Source of the DNA: Spirogloea muscicola
Taxonomy: Eukaryota; Streptophyta; Zygnematophyceae; Spirogloeales; Spirogloeaceae
Reading direction: 5' to 3'
Assembly (NCBI GenBank): GCA_009602725.1
Contig: WELB01000029.1
Location: forward strand, 92,845-156,844
Length of the DNA: 64,000 nt
Below the pieces are notes generated by a model. That model did no database searches and had not been told where the DNA came from. It was given only the letters and a program-made list of their open reading frames with translations. A program made the translations under genes and the position numbers. Positions within the stretch are counted from its first letter, which is position 1; every line of letters begins with the position of its first letter. Below, in pieces: positions 1 to 10,660 of this stretch.

Positions 1-515
1 TAAGTGTCTGGCCACCTTGGCTGCTGCGACTTACTCGGTGGCGCAGCATGTGCGCTTGGTGAAAGCACTAATTTAATCTTGAAGTGTCAGTGACTACTTT
101 GCTGCAAAGATCGCATCTGCAAGTCCGACAAGCAAGGAGCTTACAAGGTCAACGTGGCACGTCCAATGTCCATATGGGAACCTGGGTGAGAAAAACAGAA
201 CCGTCCCTTTACCCCATCTGCAGCCTCTTTCAACACCCAGCATTGAGGCCACAGGTTGTGCTAGCATATCAGCCTTGACCCACGGGCAGCGGAGCATGTT
301 CACAGTCGGCGCGCTCCTTCAACCACACCTTTGGTATGGCTGTAAGGCGCAAACTTTGTAATAAATGCTGCGGACTGTCAAGCCCGGGCTGCTGGCGGAG
401 CAACGAAAGCGGGGAAGGCAGGCCTTGGGTTGGGGCTGCAACTGTTAGATAAGCAACGGATACTGCAGGGGCAGGTCCAGGGATGCGAGGGTGGGTGAGA
501 TGCTCAACCCACTTC
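1..515. repeat. Dispersed repeat copy 1 (paired with 16472-16990)
   Basis: This stretch is an imperfect direct repeat of 16472-16990; both begin with the same block (gtgtctggccaccttggc) and stay alignable to the AC-rich end near 515/16990. A short forward reading (CLATLAAATYS) resembles the STxxxE...A segment of Copia-type RNase H, but it is too short and broken to assign. No intact gene is present. The copy may be truncated by the window edge. Confidence 0.6.
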
Positions 516-544
516 CTAAGCAGATTCGAACTTTGTTAACTCTT

Positions 545-1475
545 TTTCCTGGGCTCTTTCTCACAGCCATCGCCCTCTACTGGAAGAGAGAGAAGGCGCG
601 CGGTGCGCTTGAAATTGAAAGGGAGGCCAATTCTAGCCTTACAAAAGTCCTGTTAACTGGGTAATGAGCTGGCTAGGGGGACACTAATATCCCCGAGTGA
701 GCACATGCATATCTGACAAGCTATACTGAGGCGCCAACCCACCACCACGAAAGCCGTCGTATATGTCCATGGCGCATGGGGAAGAAGTGGTCGCCCCTGG
801 GGTGGTCATTATAGCGCCTCTCCTTCTTCCTCTCCGCATGATGTGTCGCCCACCCTGGCACAGTCGGTGTGGGTGCCCCTGGTTGGACTGCGTCGATGAG
901 AACGACGTCGAGGAGAAGACGAGGCCCACCACTCCGGGGGGTGGCCACCACATCCAGACGTGAGGCCTGCCACGCCTCTGGAGCACCGGCATGATGCCCG
1001 GCACCTCCATGGCCGCATGATAACCTGCCTCGTGCACCAAGCCATACATAGCGTCTAAGAGAAGATTGTGGGAGGCATTCTGTTCGCTTCCCTCAATACA
1101 GGGAAGCATGTGAGCTGCCAAAGTCATATCATCCTCCGAACGATGGCCACATTCACACTGTCGAATGCCAGCCAGCCCATAGGGATGTACAAGAAATGCG
1201 GCTGCTGATATCAGATAATCGGCTGCAAAAAGCCAGCCAGATGCATACAGGTGTTCATGGCGGAGCCACAGGCTAGGCAGACAGGGCGCCCTCAGTAACT
1301 CCGTGTCATCAGTAGGAAGCAAGATGAGCTGAGGGGTGGAAGAGCAACCCCGCTGCGCAAGCCAGAGGCTGCTGCAAGCTGCAAGGGCGCGACCAGCCCG
1401 GCGATGCAAAGCAATTGCTTGGGACCGCTGTAGGCACATAGATAATCGCGTGCGGTAGCAGGACACAAGACTCAA
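545..1475 (-). mobile_element. 5'-truncated RLE-type LINE, 3' end
   Basis: The minus-strand reading from 1475 to 684 carries the zinc knuckle (CECGHRSEDDMTLAAHMLPC) and ends in LSDMHVLTRGY plus stop, the C-terminus shared by all LINE copies in this window. The endonuclease core is degenerate: the usual RADLV and ADVV segments are scrambled by frameshifts. Downstream (684 to about 545) is the 3' UTR, which contains a CAAGCGCACC block and a weak hairpin tail (ggctgtgag...). The same 3' UTR block recurs alone at 37985-38112. It is head-to-head with the long element starting near 1497. Confidence 0.75.
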
Positions 1476-3577
1476 GGCACCGAGCCTCGAGGAAGTGCCG
1501 CCGGGTGATCCACACTCCGCCGCCGCACCCCTTCAAATCCCCGGGCCGCCGCCGGCGTCGCCGCCGGCGGCGCCCNGCCGTCGCCAGCGCCGCCCTGCTC
1601 CCCGCCGCCCCACCCGCGCGCCCCAGGCGCCGCCCTCGGGGCCGAAGTCCCGACGGGTGGTCCCGCGAGCGAGCTTGGCCGCGGGACCTCCTCCTCCTCT
1701 CCGCCCTCCACTCCGTCACCACGCCGCCTCCGCCGCAGCCATTTCCGCCACTCTCCCTCCCATCTTCTCCGCCGCCGTCATCCCCGCCTGTGGAGCCGGC
1801 GCGCGTGCCGTGCCCAACCTGTCCGCGGGATTTCGCGACTCCCCGCGGTGTCTCCTCGCACCGGAAACACTGCAAGGGGCGTGCCAGCCTCACCGACACG
1901 ACGCCCGATGCGGCCGCCGCGGCTTGCGGCCCCATCGCCACTGTCCTGGCAGCCTCACCTCAGGAGCAGATCACGGAGGAGCATATATCGCCTCCCGCCC
2001 GTGAGACGCAACGGGCACCTGCCTAATCGACTCTGCTCTCGAGATGTGGAGGGTCCCCCGAGAGGAACCCGGTCTCCCCGCAGGGTGCCTTGTCCCTTGG
2101 GCGTGATGCTGCCCCTTATGTTCCTGTGAGTGCGCCTCCCGTGACAGCAGGGCCGCCGTCACCACCGCCGTCGCCGCCGCCGTCGTCACCACCGTCGCCG
2201 CCGTCGCCGCCACCGCCACACAGAGTCCACCTCCGCTGAGCCAGCCACCCGCCTCGACCATGCCGCCGCTTTCCCCGTCTGAGCCTCTGCGGTGCCAGCA
2301 CTGTCAGCGACCCTGGCCAACCCCGCGCGGTCGAGCCATTCACGAGCGCACCTGCGAGCAGCGTGCCAACTGTGCTGCGCAGAAGCGAAAGGCGCCTGCA
2401 GCGGGCGGCCGCGGCTGCGGTGGCAGCCTAGGCCGGCGAGTCCCCCCAGGGCCCACCTCACCCGGTCCCCACCACTGGCAATGGGCGCGTGATCTTGACC
2501 TGGCTGCGGTACACCGGCAGGAGGCTCTCCCGCTTCTGCGCCATGTGCCGCGGTGAGCGCGCCCGCACCTGCGTCCCGCCCTCCATCCTGTCCTGGAGCG
2601 CATCGTGGCCGCCCACAGCGACGAGGCCGCCTGGAAGGTCTTCATCCTCTTCCCCAGGCTGCTGCTCTGGCGCGCACCCCCACAGGGCCACGGCCAAGGC
2701 CGCCAGCTCCTCCCGGACCCGCATCTACCTTTCTGAGTGCCGGCGTTGGGAGGAGCTCCTGGCGCGGCATGACGCTGCAGTGGCTGCGGGTACAGTCAGC
2801 CGCCGCACTTCGCGGACGGCTCCTTCGCCAGACAGGGCGGCCAGTGTCCGCCGCGCTCTCCGGTATGGCCATGCCGGGGAGCTCTCGAGAGCCGTCCAGG
2901 CGCTGGATGATTCGGTGTTGGCGCCGGCAACTGTGGACACGCGGCAAGCCCTCTCGTCCCTCCATCCCCCGGCACGCTCTCCCCTGCCTTCGCGTTGGCC
3001 TCCTACGTCCCGCAGGAGGAGGTGGCCATTGGGTTGCAGCCCTCCGCAAGGCCCTGCAGAGCAGCCGGCGCGCAGCTGCAGGCGGCCCCTCGCGCATGGT
3101 CACGGAGCATTGGAGGGAGCTCTTCCTCGAAGGGGACGAGGCGGACTTTCGGGCGCTGCACCAGGTATGTCAACAAATGGCCCGGGGTCAGGTCCCTGCC
3201 ACCATTCGCGCCGTGCTCTGTGCCAGCACTTTGCTGGCCCTCAGCAAGGTCACTGGCGGCGTCCGCCCCATCGCTATCGGCGAGGTCCTGTACCGCCTGG
3301 TGGGACGGGCACTTTGGCACCAGCACGCAGGTGCGGCCCAGACACACCTGGCACCGCACCAGTATGGCGCCGGCCTGCGGAGCGGCGGCGAGGCAGTTGT
3401 CCATGGGGTGCGGGCTCCCCTTGACCTGCACCCAGAGTGGGTGGTGCTGGCGGTAGACGTCCGTAATGCCTTTAACTGCGCCGACCGCGCCGCTGTCGTC
3501 AAGGGGCTCATTGAGGCCTTCCCAACCCTGCTGCCGTTCTTCCGGCTCGGCTACGGCCAGCCCAGTGATCTCCTCTG

Positions 3578-3638
3578 ACCTTGTCCATTCTTTTGGGCTG
3601 GCCTCTCCCAGCCACCAGTTAATCTGGCCGCGCTTGCT
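3578..3638 (+). mobile_element. 61-bp tail-only insertion in the RT gene
   Basis: A short sequence with the tail signature (ccattcttttgggctggc, then a GGCTGG/CCAGCC stem) interrupts the RT between motifs A and B. It is flanked by the 5-bp direct repeat CTCTG (3573-3577 and 3639-3643). Insert plus one repeat is 66 bp, so the outer frame is preserved; the insert itself brings a TGA. Its sequence matches the 3' UTR end of the LINEs here, so it is read as a tail-only retrocopy. Confidence 0.8.
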
Positions 3639-5516
3639 CTCTGGCGGAGTGGCACCTGCGGCGTGGAGGTCCTCCAGTCTACCTCGGGCACGCGTCAGGG
3701 GGACCCACTGGCGGGGTTTTTCTACGCGCTGGCGCACGACCGCGCCCTGAAGTCGACGGCAGCTGCCCACCCGGGCGTCCTCATGCCCACCTATGCCGAC
3801 GACACCACGCTGGTGGGCCGCCGGACGAGGTCATGGCAGCCTTCGACACCCTCGAGGAGCAGCTGAAGGAGATCGGCCTGGAAATCCGTGCAGCGAAGTG
3901 CAGTGCCTGGTCACCGCAGGGCTTGCCAGCCCTCCTCCGCCTGCCCTCCGGCTGTCAGACACCAGTCGGGGGCGTCACACTCCTCGAGTTTCCACTGGGC
4001 TCACCCGCCTTCGTGGACGAGCAACTGCGCGCCAAGCTCCAGGAGCATTTCAAGCCGGCGGCCCGCCTCCCTGAGCTGCACGATATGCAGCTGGCGCTCA
4101 CCATGCTCACGCGGAGCATTGCCCAGCGTCCCCTGTACCTGGCTCGAGCCCTCCCCCCCTCCCGGGCGGCGCAGGCCGCCTATGCAGCCTTTGATGCAGG
4201 TATCCTGGCCAGCACAGCGGCCTTGGTCCAACACCCGGCCTTCCTGGTGACGCCGGCTGCGGTTCACCAGGCCTCCCTGCCTGTGAGCCGCCGGGGTCTA
4301 GGCTGCGGCCCGCTGGCTCGTGCCTGCCGGGCAGCACACCTGGGGAGCTGGGCACAGGTTGCGGCTTCGGTGGCCCAGCATTTCATCCGGCATGGGGGTC
4401 GCCTCCTGGAGCAGGCGGCAGCGGACGTGGAGACAGGCACGTTGCCATTCCAGGCGGCTCTCCGCTCAGCCCGGGATGCGCTGCTTGCGGATCACCCTGC
4501 CCTGGAGCCACGGGCCGTCCCTCTCACGCACCTCGCGCGTACGGCCGCCCTCCGGGCTCAAGCTCGCTTCATGGCGGAGGTGGATGCGGCCTCGTTCACC
4601 ACGGCGATGGGGCTTTTGCCTCCGGACGACCTCCGGGGACGCGCGCGGCTGCTGTCGGCATCCTCAACAGGGGCGGCAGCTTGGTTGTCTGCCCTGCCGA
4701 TTTAGGACGCGCTGCGGATGCCGGACGACGCCTTCCGCGCGGCTGTGCACCACCTTCTCGGCCTCACCCACCCTGCCTAAGTGGAATACAGCAGTGCGAG
4801 TGCGGCGAGCGCAGCCCTGACGCGGCATCGCTGGCAGCTCATATGCTCAGGTGCGCACGGGGAAGGGAGCGGACCGGCACACATGATCTGCTCCGGAACG
4901 CAATGTTCGGCATATTTGTCGAGGCCGGTTACACTGAGGTGCTGGAGAATTCCAGCATCATGCCTCTGACCGCGGGGGCGGATGCGCGCCTCCACACCCG
5001 GCGCGCCGATCTCGTCGCCAGCGCGCTTGGCAGGGGGCCTCGGCTCATTGCCGACGTTGTCACGACTGACTGCTTTGATTCCAGGAGCGCCAAACGCTCG
5101 TCGGAGGAGGCGGGCTATGCAGTCCGCCAAGCGGCGGGCGTAAAGGAACGGAAATACTCGGATCACCCAGTGGGCGACGAGTTTGTCCCACTCGCCGTCG
5201 ACGTACACGCAGCCCTTGGGACAAAATGGCTTGACCTCCTTCACCTTGCAGCGTGCAGTGGCCGGCCGCCACGGGCAGCAGAGCGAGCAGCCTGGCTTCA
5301 ACGTCGCCGGGTCCCTCGCTCAAGTCTTCCGGATGCGCTTGGCCATTGGGTCCCTTGCCTTCGCGGTTCACTTGCCCGCAGGTCGCGCTTTGGCTGCGGC
5401 CTCCGGCTTCCGTCAGGGCGACGTCTATCAGCCTGCTCGCTATTCCGACTTGCATCTACTGACTAGAGGTTACTGAGAGTCTCTTTGCTGCTGTCTTAAC
5501 ACTTAGCTCTCCGGCT

Positions 5517-5590
5517 CCTTCGGACCTTGTCCATTCCTTTGGGCTGGCCTCTCACAGCCGCCAGTCACTCTGGCCGCGCTTTCCCTTGTA
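5517..5590 (+). repeat. LINE 3' hairpin tail, attached copy
   Basis: Terminal part of the 3' UTR of the long LINE: a ccttgtccattc block, then gggctggcctctcacagcc, in which GGCTG pairs with CAGCC. This is the reference attached copy for comparing the solo tails. Confidence 0.75.
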
Positions 5591-5609
5591 CTTGTGCAAA
5601 GAGGGTGTA

Positions 5610-6137
5610 ACAAGGTCAGGAAGAAGTGGCTCTTCCAATGGGGGCAAGGGCTGTGAGAAGCCAGCCCGAAAAGAAATGACAAGGTTCGAAGGGGCCAAAT
5701 TACGAGCTAAGCAGCGACTGTGGGGCCTGAAGAGGCTACAAGGTCGCCCCCAAGGTCCACCTCCGGAGTGGCGGGCCCGACGATAGAAGAAGTGGCTCTC
5801 CCAATGGGGGCAAGGGCCTTGAGAAGCCAGCCCGAAAAGAATTGACAAGGTTCGAAGGGGCCAAAGTACGAGCTAAGCAGCGACTGCGGGGCCTGAAGAG
5901 GCTATGGCAGAACGGGGGAGGATGGACCACTCAGTAGTTACGAGTGAGGAGCCTCACATCCGACAGAGTAGCTGCCGGAAAACGTTCCCCCTGACGAAAG
6001 CCGGAGGCCGCAGCGAGAGCACGGCCAGCACGCAGATGCAAGGCGTGGGACGATAGGGATAAGAATCTGGGTGCACGCGCGGCACGAGGCAGTGGTCTCG
6101 TAGCACGCGCCGCACGGGAGGTACGGACTTGATCCAC
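5610..6137 (-). mobile_element. LINE 3' end, TRNY subfamily, with doubled tail
   Basis: Minus-strand C-terminus AAASGFRQGERFPAATL...LLTRNY ends near 5931, followed by a 3' UTR with the hairpin tail (about 5786-5870). A second tail of the same subfamily follows at about 5624-5710. Both contain agaagtggctctyccaatgg and gaagccagcccgaaaagaa. The near duplication suggests one tail inserted next to the other. Confidence 0.7.
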
Positions 6138-6269
6138 TCACCTGCCCGGAACGGCCCCGACTTGGGCGGTGCCATTGCGTCACGAAGGCCAAATTTAGCA
6201 CTTGGACGGACGGAACGCGCCGAGGGGTAACGTGCCGCGCGAGTATGTAACGCCCGGGGTTCACAGCCT

Positions 6270-7350
6270 AGCTCGCCCGGACTGCGGCGGCCCGCCACGG
6301 AGGCGCCAAATCAGGCGCTGACTGGGACGCCTCTTGCCCCCGTTAAGGATGGACAAAGCGCCATTCGCCACATTTGGTGCTGACTAGGGGCCAGTTACAC
6401 TGGGACGGACTGACGGACGCCTGGCGTCCGCCCTGTCAGGGGGTTGGTCGCGGCCACGAAGGCCGAGGCCGCCTGCACGTGCGGGACGGGGGGGAGGGGG
6501 TGGGGTGGACGGAAGTGGCCCTTCGAGAGGAGGGCCCAGCTCATCCGCCCTCGTGGCAGACGGCGCCGTTTCCCTCATCAACGGGGGCTGACTAGGACGC
6601 TAAGCGTCCTAGTCAGCAACAAATGTGGCAAACGACGGAGCCGCTTTCTCCTAAACAGGGGCAAAAGGCGTCCTAGTAAGCGTCCGATGTGGCGCCTCCG
6701 TGGCGCGCGTCCGTCAGGCGCTGACTAGGGCGTCTCTTGCCCCCGTTAAGGAGGAAGAACGCGCCGTTGCACTTCTGGCGCTGACTAGGACGCCTTTACC
6801 CCCCGTTGAAGGAAGAAACGGCGCCGTGTGTCACGAGGGTGGTCAAGTTCCCGGCCCTCCTCTCGAGGAGGGCCGAGTATTCGACCCACCCCCCCCCCCG
6901 GTACCGCACGTGCAGGCGGCCTCGGCCTCCGTGGCGGCGATCAACCCCTTCACCCGTTGGTCAGAATCAACGGGTGAAGGGTCAGAACGTGCGTGACCGA
7001 CCGACTTAAGTGTAAAGTGGCCCTGAGAGTCCACTTTGCTGCCGTCTTAGGGCCATTTTACACTAGGTTGGCCGGTCATGCACGTTCCGACCACCGGGTC
7101 AAGGATTTGGTCGCCGCCACGGAGGCCGAGGTGCACGTGCGGGAAGGGGGGGGGGGTCCCGAAAACTCGGCCCTCCTCGGGAGGAGGGCCGGGAACTTGA
7201 CCACCCCCGTGGCACACGGCGCCGTTTCTTCCTTAAATGGGGGGCAAAGGCGTCCTAGTCAGCGCCAGATGTGCAACGGCGCGTTCTTCCTCCTTAACGG
7301 GGGCAAGAGACGTCCTAGTCAGCGCCCGATGTGGCGCCTCCGTGGCGGGT
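6270..7350. mobile_element. Foldback (inverted-repeat) element
   Basis: The arms 6690-7005 and 7050-7350 are reverse complements over about 300 bp around a centre near 7030; shared arm landmarks are ggcgctgactagg/cctagtcagcgcc, a GGCGCCGTTT block and ggccctcctc. A related smaller inverted module lies at 6290-6700 with a perfect palindrome around 6590-6615 (gactaggacgc TAA gcgtcctagtc). Flanks at about 6190-6260 and 7405-7500 are themselves similar (ggacgg...cgaggggta). No transposase is encoded, so it is non-autonomous. Confidence 0.75.
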
Positions 7351-7563
7351 GACCACGACCGGGCGCGCAAGGTTGTAAAGCCGGTCATTCAATCCACCGC
7401 GTGCCGAGGGCCACTTTAAACTTGGTCGTTTGGACGGGCGGACACGGCCGAGGGGTACGAGGGGTACGTGTCGCGCATTGTATGGACACTCGGGGTCAAA
7501 GTTTTGCCAATCTGAGGCCAAACTGAGGCCAATTTGCGTCCGTCCGTCCCGGTGTAAATTGGC

Positions 7564-7900
7564 TCTCAGTAACCTCTAGTCAGTAGATGCTAGTCGGAAT
7601 ACTAGCAGGCGGAAGCTGGAGGCCGCCGCCAAAGCGCGGCCTGCGCGCAAGTGAAGCGCGAAGGCAAGGGACCGCTGCAGAGAGATGGCCAAGAGTCTTC
7701 CACTTTCCTACGTGCTGAGTCTTCCACTTTCCTACGTGCTGAGTCTTCCACTTTCCTGCGTGCTTATCCTTTGCCCGGTGAAATTGCTCGCCCATCGAAG
7801 AAAGTGCTCGCCCCTCAAGAAGAGGGGCTTGCAAAGGAAATTGCTCGCTCATAGAAAAAGAAGGGGCTAGCAAATCCAGCCCGAAAGGAATGGACAGTAT
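7564..7900 (-). mobile_element. Rearranged LINE 3' end with tails
   Basis: The plus sequence at 7564-7592 is the reverse complement of the TRGY C-terminal coding end plus stop. Upstream it runs into a jumble of hairpin-tail pieces (about 7780-7900; ggggctagcaaatccagccc) and a 24-bp triple repeat. It borders the foldback element directly. Confidence 0.6.
7690..7764. repeat. 24-bp tandem repeat, 3 copies
   Basis: Three consecutive copies of a 24-bp unit built on gtcttccactttcctacgtg; the third has one substitution (tacgtg to tgcgtg). Confidence 0.9.
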
Positions 7901-8009
7901 CCAACAGCCAAAAGGTGCCGAACAGATAAACTACACAACTAGACACGAGACGATCCAGATGGAAGCTCAGGCACACGTGGTCGGCCTGGCGGCCCTGGGG
8001 CAAGGAGCG

Positions 8010-8640
8010 TAAATACTGCGATCATGCCTCTGACTGCTGGGGCGGATGGCCGCCTCCACACCCGGCGCGCCGATCTCGTCGCTAGTGCGCTCGGCGGGGG
8101 GCCTCGGCTCATTGGCGACGTCGTCACAACTGACTCCTTCGATTCCAGGAGCGCTACACGCTCGGCGGAGGAGGCGGGCTGCGCAGTCCGCCAAGCGGCC
8201 GGCGCAAAGGATCGCAAATACTCGGATCCCCCGGTGGGCGACGAGTTTGTCCCACTCGCCGCCGACGTACACGGCGCCTTTGGCGACAAATGGCTTGACC
8301 TGCTTCACCGCCTCGTGCGGCGCGGCCTGCCGCCACGGGCAGCAGGGCGAGCAGCCTGGCTTCCATGTCGCAGGGTCCCTCGCCCAAGTCTTCCGGATGC
8401 GCCTGGCCGTCTCTTTGCAGCGGTCTCTAGCTTTCGCGGTCCACTTGCGCGCAGGCCGCGCTCGTCCTTTGTTCATTCTTTTCTGGGCTGGCTTTTTCCA
8501 GCCCCTATCCTCAATGGGCGAGCCCTTCTCTTCTCCGGCGGCGGCCTCCGGCTTCCGTCAGGGCGACGTCTTTCAGAGAAGTGCGCGCCCATAGAGAAGA
8601 GGGGCTGGCAAAGCCAGCCCAAAAAAGAATGGACAATGTG
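8010..8640 (+). mobile_element. LINE endonuclease fragment with nested tails
   Basis: A 5'-truncated copy starts inside the endonuclease (IMPLTAGADG, RRADLV, VVTTDSFDS, KDRKYSDPP, DEFVPLAADVHGAFG). Compared with the intact copy at 5385-5420, an insertion of about 80 bp carrying a hairpin tail (gggctggctttttccagccc, about 8467-8535) splits the C-terminal coding part between the AGR and AASGF segments. A second tail in opposite orientation (about 8578-8640) follows the SGFRQGDVF segment and replaces the normal LLTRGY end. Confidence 0.75.
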
Positions 8641-8719
8641 CAAAGCCAAAGAAAGAGGAGCCGGAGAAAGGACTACACTACAAAACACTGCAGAACACAG
8701 AAACGATGCAGAGGAAAGC

Positions 8720-9345
8720 TCAGTACCCACGAGTGAGCAACATCAGGTCTGAGTAGCTCGCTGCAGGGAAAGAGCCACTCCGCCGAGACCCAGAGGCGGC
8801 GGCCATAGCACGGCCTGCGCGCGTGTGGACGGCATGGGCAAGGGAGCGTTGAAGCGATACGGCCAGGCGCATGCGGAAGACTTGTGCGAGCGAACCGGCG
8901 GCGTTGAAGCCGGGCATCGCCCCTGGCAGACCCGGCCGCCGGTCAATGGCCTGGCGGGCAAGCCGCTGAATGAGATCCAGCCAGCGGCTGCCGAAAGCCC
9001 CGTGTACATCCATCGCCAGGGCCGCGAATTCATCCCCCACCGGGTGATCAGCATATTTTCGCTCCTTGCCCCGGGCCGCCTGGCCGACCGCGTGCCCTGC
9101 AAACGACGCCGATCTGGTGGGATTGGCGGAGTCGATGCAGTCAGTTGTCACCACATCAGCGATGATGCGGGGACCGCCGCCAGGCGGGATGGCGACCAGG
9201 TCGGCGCGTCGCGTATAGGGCTGGCCGTCCGCGCCCAGCTGGATGGGCATGATGGAGGAGTTCTCCACCGCGACCTTGAAGCCCGCCTCCGAAAACACCC
9301 CCTGCATACCGTCGCGCAGGAGGTCGTGGGAAGCGGTCCGCTCGC
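8720..9345 (-). pseudogene. LINE C-terminal endonuclease, open 195-residue frame
   Basis: This is the best preserved endonuclease end in the window: an uninterrupted minus-strand frame (9307 to 8720) with RRADLVAIPPGGGPRIIADV, KERKYADHP, DEFAALAMDVHGAFG, SLAQVFRMRLAVSLQRS and terminal LLTRGY. It is 5'-truncated just downstream of the zinc knuckle and meets another LINE end in opposite orientation near 9360. With no RT it cannot act alone. The frame is probably a recent remnant rather than an expressed protein. Confidence 0.7.
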
Positions 9346-9359
9346 CCCCGTGTGCACGT

Positions 9360-9735
9360 CTTTCCGCCTGCTAGCTATTCGGATTTGCATCTCCTGACTA
9401 GAGCTTACTGAGAGTTCGCTTACTGCTGTCTCAGTTCTTGGCACTCCGGCTCCTTCAGACTTTGTCCATTCTTTTGGGCTGGCCTCTCCCAGAAGAAGTG
9501 GCTCTCCCAATGGGAGCAAGGGCTGTGAGAAGCCAGCCCGAAAAGAATTGACAAGGTTCGAAGGGGCCAAACTACGAGCTAAAGCCACCAGTAAATCTGG
9601 CCGCGCTTGCGTTCTGATCACCCGGGCAGCAGGGCGAGCAGCCTGGCTTCAATGTCGCCTGCTAGCTATTCAGAGTTGCATCTACTGACGAAGGGTTGCT
9701 GAGAGTTCGCTTACTGCTGTCTCAGTCCTTAAGAA
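9360..9735 (+). mobile_element. Composite of two LINE 3' ends with nested tail
   Basis: Two short 3' ends occur in a row: about 9360-9408 (PASYSDLHLL-like, then TGA) and about 9620-9705. The tail of the first (9455-9493) is interrupted by an opposite-strand tail of the TRNY subfamily (about 9494-9590); the first tail then resumes with gccaccagtaaatctggccg. This gives the order of insertion. Confidence 0.65.
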
Positions 9736-10345
9736 GCAAGCGCGGCCAGATTGACTGGTGGCTGGGAGAGGCCAGCCCAAAAGAATGGACAAGGTCTGAA
9801 GGAGTCGGAGTGTTAAGGACTGACCACGCTGCTGGCCACGCTGCGGCAAAGGCCGCCCGCAGCAAGGCGGCCAAACACGCCGACCACCCGGCTGCCGATG
9901 AGTTCGTCCCCCTGGCTGTGGACGTGCACGGGGCTCTCGAATCCCACTGGCTCGACCTGTTGGCCAGGCTTGCACGGCGCGCTGTCCCGCAGGCGTGGTG
10001 AGCCGGCTGACTTCAACGCCGCTGGCTCGTGGGCTCAGGTGTACCGCATGCGCTTGTCCGTCTCCCTCCAGCGGTCCATGGCCCACGCCTTGCATCTGCG
10101 TGCTTGCCGTGCTCTCGCTGCGGCCTCCGGCTTTCGTCAGGGGGATAGATTTCCGGCAGCTAGTCTGTCGGATGTGAGGCTCCTTACTCGTAACTACTGA
10201 GTGGTCCATTCTCCCCCCTTCTGCCATAGCCTCTTCAGGCCCCACAGTCGCTGCTTAGCTCGTACTTTGGCCCCTTCGAACCTTGTCAATTCTTTTCGGG
10301 CTGGCTTCTCACAGCCCTTGCCCCCATTGTGAGAGCCACTTCTTC
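9733..10345 (+). mobile_element. LINE 3' fragment, TRNY subfamily, with own tail
   Basis: An antisense solo tail (9733-9812) is followed by a LINE C-terminal region: HADHPAADEFVPLAVDVHG, WLDLLARLARRAV, a frameshift near 10000, then SWAQVYRMRLSVSLQRS and LLTRNY at 10200. The 3' UTR continues into an intact tail (10255-10345; ttcgggctggcttctcacag). Confidence 0.7.
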
Positions 10346-10369
10346 GACTGATACAGAGCACTCCGACTC

Positions 10370-10660
10370 CTTCAGACCTTGTCCATTCTTTTGGGCTGGC
10401 CTCTCCCAGCCACCAGTCAATCTGGCCGCGCTTGCTTTTAACGTCGCCGGGGTCCTCGCTCAGGTCTTCGGGATGCGCTCCGGTGGTCGGCGATGGTGGT
10501 GATTGGCCAGCACAAAACAAGGGCAAGGATGCGCCGGGCGGGAAGGCGCCTGCCTGGCTTTTTCCAGCCCCTATCCTCCATGGGCAAGCCCTTTCCTTTG
10601 TTCATTCTTTTCTGGGCTGGCTTTTTCCAGCCCCTATCCTCAATGGGCGAGCCCTTCCCC
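10370..10660 (+). repeat. Cluster of solo hairpin tails
   Basis: Three tails in one orientation: about 10370-10437 (TRGY type), about 10550-10595 and 10596-10660 (both with gggctggctttttccagccc or a part of it). A 35-bp scrap of LINE coding sequence (VLAQVFGM) lies at 10440-10475. No gene is seen between 10.2 and 10.85 kb. Confidence 0.65.

Larger units (their letters stand above)
1497..5590 (+). mobile_element. Near-full-length RLE-type non-LTR retrotransposon (pseudogene)
   Basis: Seen in order: zinc finger 1 (CPTCPRDF, C-x2-C-x12-H-x3-C, about 1807-1872); zinc finger 2 (CQHCQRPW, same spacing, about 2291-2355); a pre-RT region (ELSRAVQALDDSVLAP, about 2880-2930); and reverse transcriptase with GGVRPIAIGEVLYRL, VDVRNAFN (motif A), GTRQGDPLAGFF (motif B) and YADD (about 3793-3805). 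After the RT come a zinc knuckle (CECGERSPDAASLAAHMLRC, about 4797) and a PD-(D/E)xK-like endonuclease (RRADLV ... IADVV ... KERKYSDHP, about 5000-5170), ending LLTRGY at 5476. N-terminal fingers plus a C-terminal restriction-like endonuclease are the R2/NeSL-type layout; no APE domain is seen. It is dead: the frame changes several times between fingers and RT, one base is missing near 3812-3823 just after YADD, and a 61-bp insert with a stop interrupts the RT. One N lies at 1576. The 3' UTR ends in the hairpin tail (5517-5590). Confidence 0.85.

Noticed and set aside
2489-3456. Several overlapping forward frames as separate proteins
   Set aside because: Each holds a different piece of one LINE polyprotein; frameshifts in a single decayed element explain them.
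1497-5590. Assignment to the Dualen/RandI clade
   Set aside because: That clade carries an APE endonuclease in addition to the restriction-like one; none is seen upstream of the RT, although frameshifts make the N-terminal region hard to read.
6585-6620. Perfect palindrome as a terminator or regulatory hairpin
   Set aside because: It is part of the repeated foldback motif and there is no gene next to it.
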